DNA from: an uncultured Oscillospiraceae bacterium
Lineage (GTDB): Bacteria > Bacillota > Clostridia > Oscillospirales > Acutalibacteraceae
NCBI GenBank assembly: GCA_900546735.1
Contig: URDW01000012.1
Span: 1-23,371 of the forward strand
DNA length: 23,371 bases
Direction: 5' to 3'
Below, piece by piece: positions 23,002 through 23,371 of the stretch. Made by a program: the position numbers and the translations under genes. Within the stretch, counting starts at the first letter, position 1, and the number at the start of each line of letters is the position of its first letter. Below the pieces are notes generated by a model. That model saw nothing but the letters and a program-made list of their open reading frames with translations. It was not told where the DNA came from and did no database searches.

Positions 23002-23371
23002 TTATTTCAGGTAATGGCGCCGTTTGCCCAGCGTTATCTTGCCGTATTCGATCGCTGTGTGCGGGCAGATGCTGATGCATGCTTGGCACTGCGTACAGTT
23101 GCCGTGCCAGCTTGGCCGCCCGTTTTCCAAAGTGATGTTTTTGAGTGGGCAGACCTTTGTGCACAGTCTGCAGCCGGTGCAGGCGTCTGTTGCATAAAAC
23201 TTTTTGTCATGAACAAAGAGCTTGTAAAACACCGGGTTCACAACATACGTTAAAAAGGAAGAGCCGCGCACAGCCGGCAGAGGTTTTCCGGCGCGTATGG
23301 TATCGGCAAGCTGTTTGACCGTTTCTTCTCCGGCCAGGACAAGCTTTCGGGCAGTGTCCTGCGGAGGCGAA
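23002..23371 (-). CDS. EFR1-type ferredoxin, C-terminal part (runs off window)
   Basis: About 122 C-terminal residues of a minus-strand protein that remains open to the window edge, so its start lies beyond it. The visible part has two 4Fe-4S motifs in the last 60 residues: CTGCRLCTKVCP and CTQCQACISICP. The preceding segment (EETVKQLADTIRAGKPLP, then NPVFYKLFVHDKKFYATDACTGC) is typical of EFR1-family ferredoxins, which carry a flavodoxin-like domain in front of the clusters. It is a cytoplasmic electron carrier common in Clostridia. The GTG at 23271 can look like a start, but the frame continues upstream with plausible protein (SPPQDTARKLVLAG), so it should not be annotated as one. Confidence 0.85.
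   Translation of the reverse strand, partial: SPPQDTARKLVLAGEETVKQLADTIRAGKPLPAVRGSSFLTYVVNPVFYKLFVHDKKFYATDACTGCRLCTKVCPLKNITLENGRPSWHGNCTQCQACISICPHTAIEYGKITLGKRRHYLK

Noticed and set aside
22301..23164. Antisense frame of 287 codons opposite the acetyltransferase
   Set aside because: It spans a real gene with clear hexapeptide repeats, a terminator and the start of another gene, so it cannot be a coherent coding unit.

Overview
The window is one end of a metagenomic-type contig, most likely from a gut or rumen member of the Bacillota (class Clostridia). I infer this from the mid-50s GC impression, Gram-positive style lipoproteins, the lack of any SusC/SusD pair, Shine-Dalgarno sites of the AGGAGG type, and a ferredoxin gene of the EFR1 type common in Clostridia. 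I cannot name a genus. The first 48 bases are not biological: they are the end of an Illumina P7 primer, an 8-base index and the complete Nextera Read 2 transposase adapter. Real sequence starts at base 49.

Region 1 (49-18972) is one uninterrupted plus-strand array of ten further genes behind a truncated first gene, with gaps of at most about 52 bp and one overlap. It looks like a single operon for taking apart a heteroglycan. In order it holds a GH35 beta-galactosidase fragment, a GPH-type sugar symporter, a BspA-like leucine-rich-repeat lipoprotein, a GH39 beta-xylosidase, a GH2 beta-galactosidase, an unassigned TIM-barrel putative alpha-glycosidase, a GH109-like NAD-dependent glycosidase, a GH95 alpha-L-fucosidase or alpha-L-galactosidase, a GH141-like beta-helix lipoprotein, xylose isomerase and xylulokinase. 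The complete GH39, GH2, GH109-like, GH95 and unassigned enzymes have no signal peptide. The likely scheme is that lipoproteins trim or bind the glycan outside, the symporter imports oligosaccharides, the cytoplasmic glycosidases release galactose, fucose-type sugars and xylose, and XylA/XylB feed xylose to the pentose phosphate pathway as xylulose 5-phosphate. The array ends at a strong intrinsic terminator (19006-19037). Its promoter and any regulator lie outside the window.

Region 2 (19064-20542) has its own sigma-A-like promoter and holds a small MmcQ/YjbR-family gene, a nucleotidyltransferase-like ORF that looks shortened at its 5' end, a 15-codon gene-start remnant and a 105-residue orphan. 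It closes with a 15-bp-stem bidirectional terminator.

Region 3 (20556-22921) is a divergent pair: a membrane-anchored GH29 alpha-L-fucosidase on the minus strand and a LacA/Maa-type sugar O-acetyltransferase on the plus strand. They share a compact intergenic region with two back-to-back near-consensus promoters and a small inverted repeat between the -35 boxes. This is probably a second regulated unit for the same or a related fucosylated substrate.

Region 4 (22954-23371) is a bidirectional terminator and the 3' end of a minus-strand EFR1-type ferredoxin that runs off the window. There are no rRNA or tRNA genes, CRISPR arrays, insertion sequences or phage genes that I can recognise. The most novel parts are the unassigned glycosidase-like gene, overlapping and probably translationally coupled to the GH109-like gene, and the overall combination of three fucosidase-type families with xylose catabolism.
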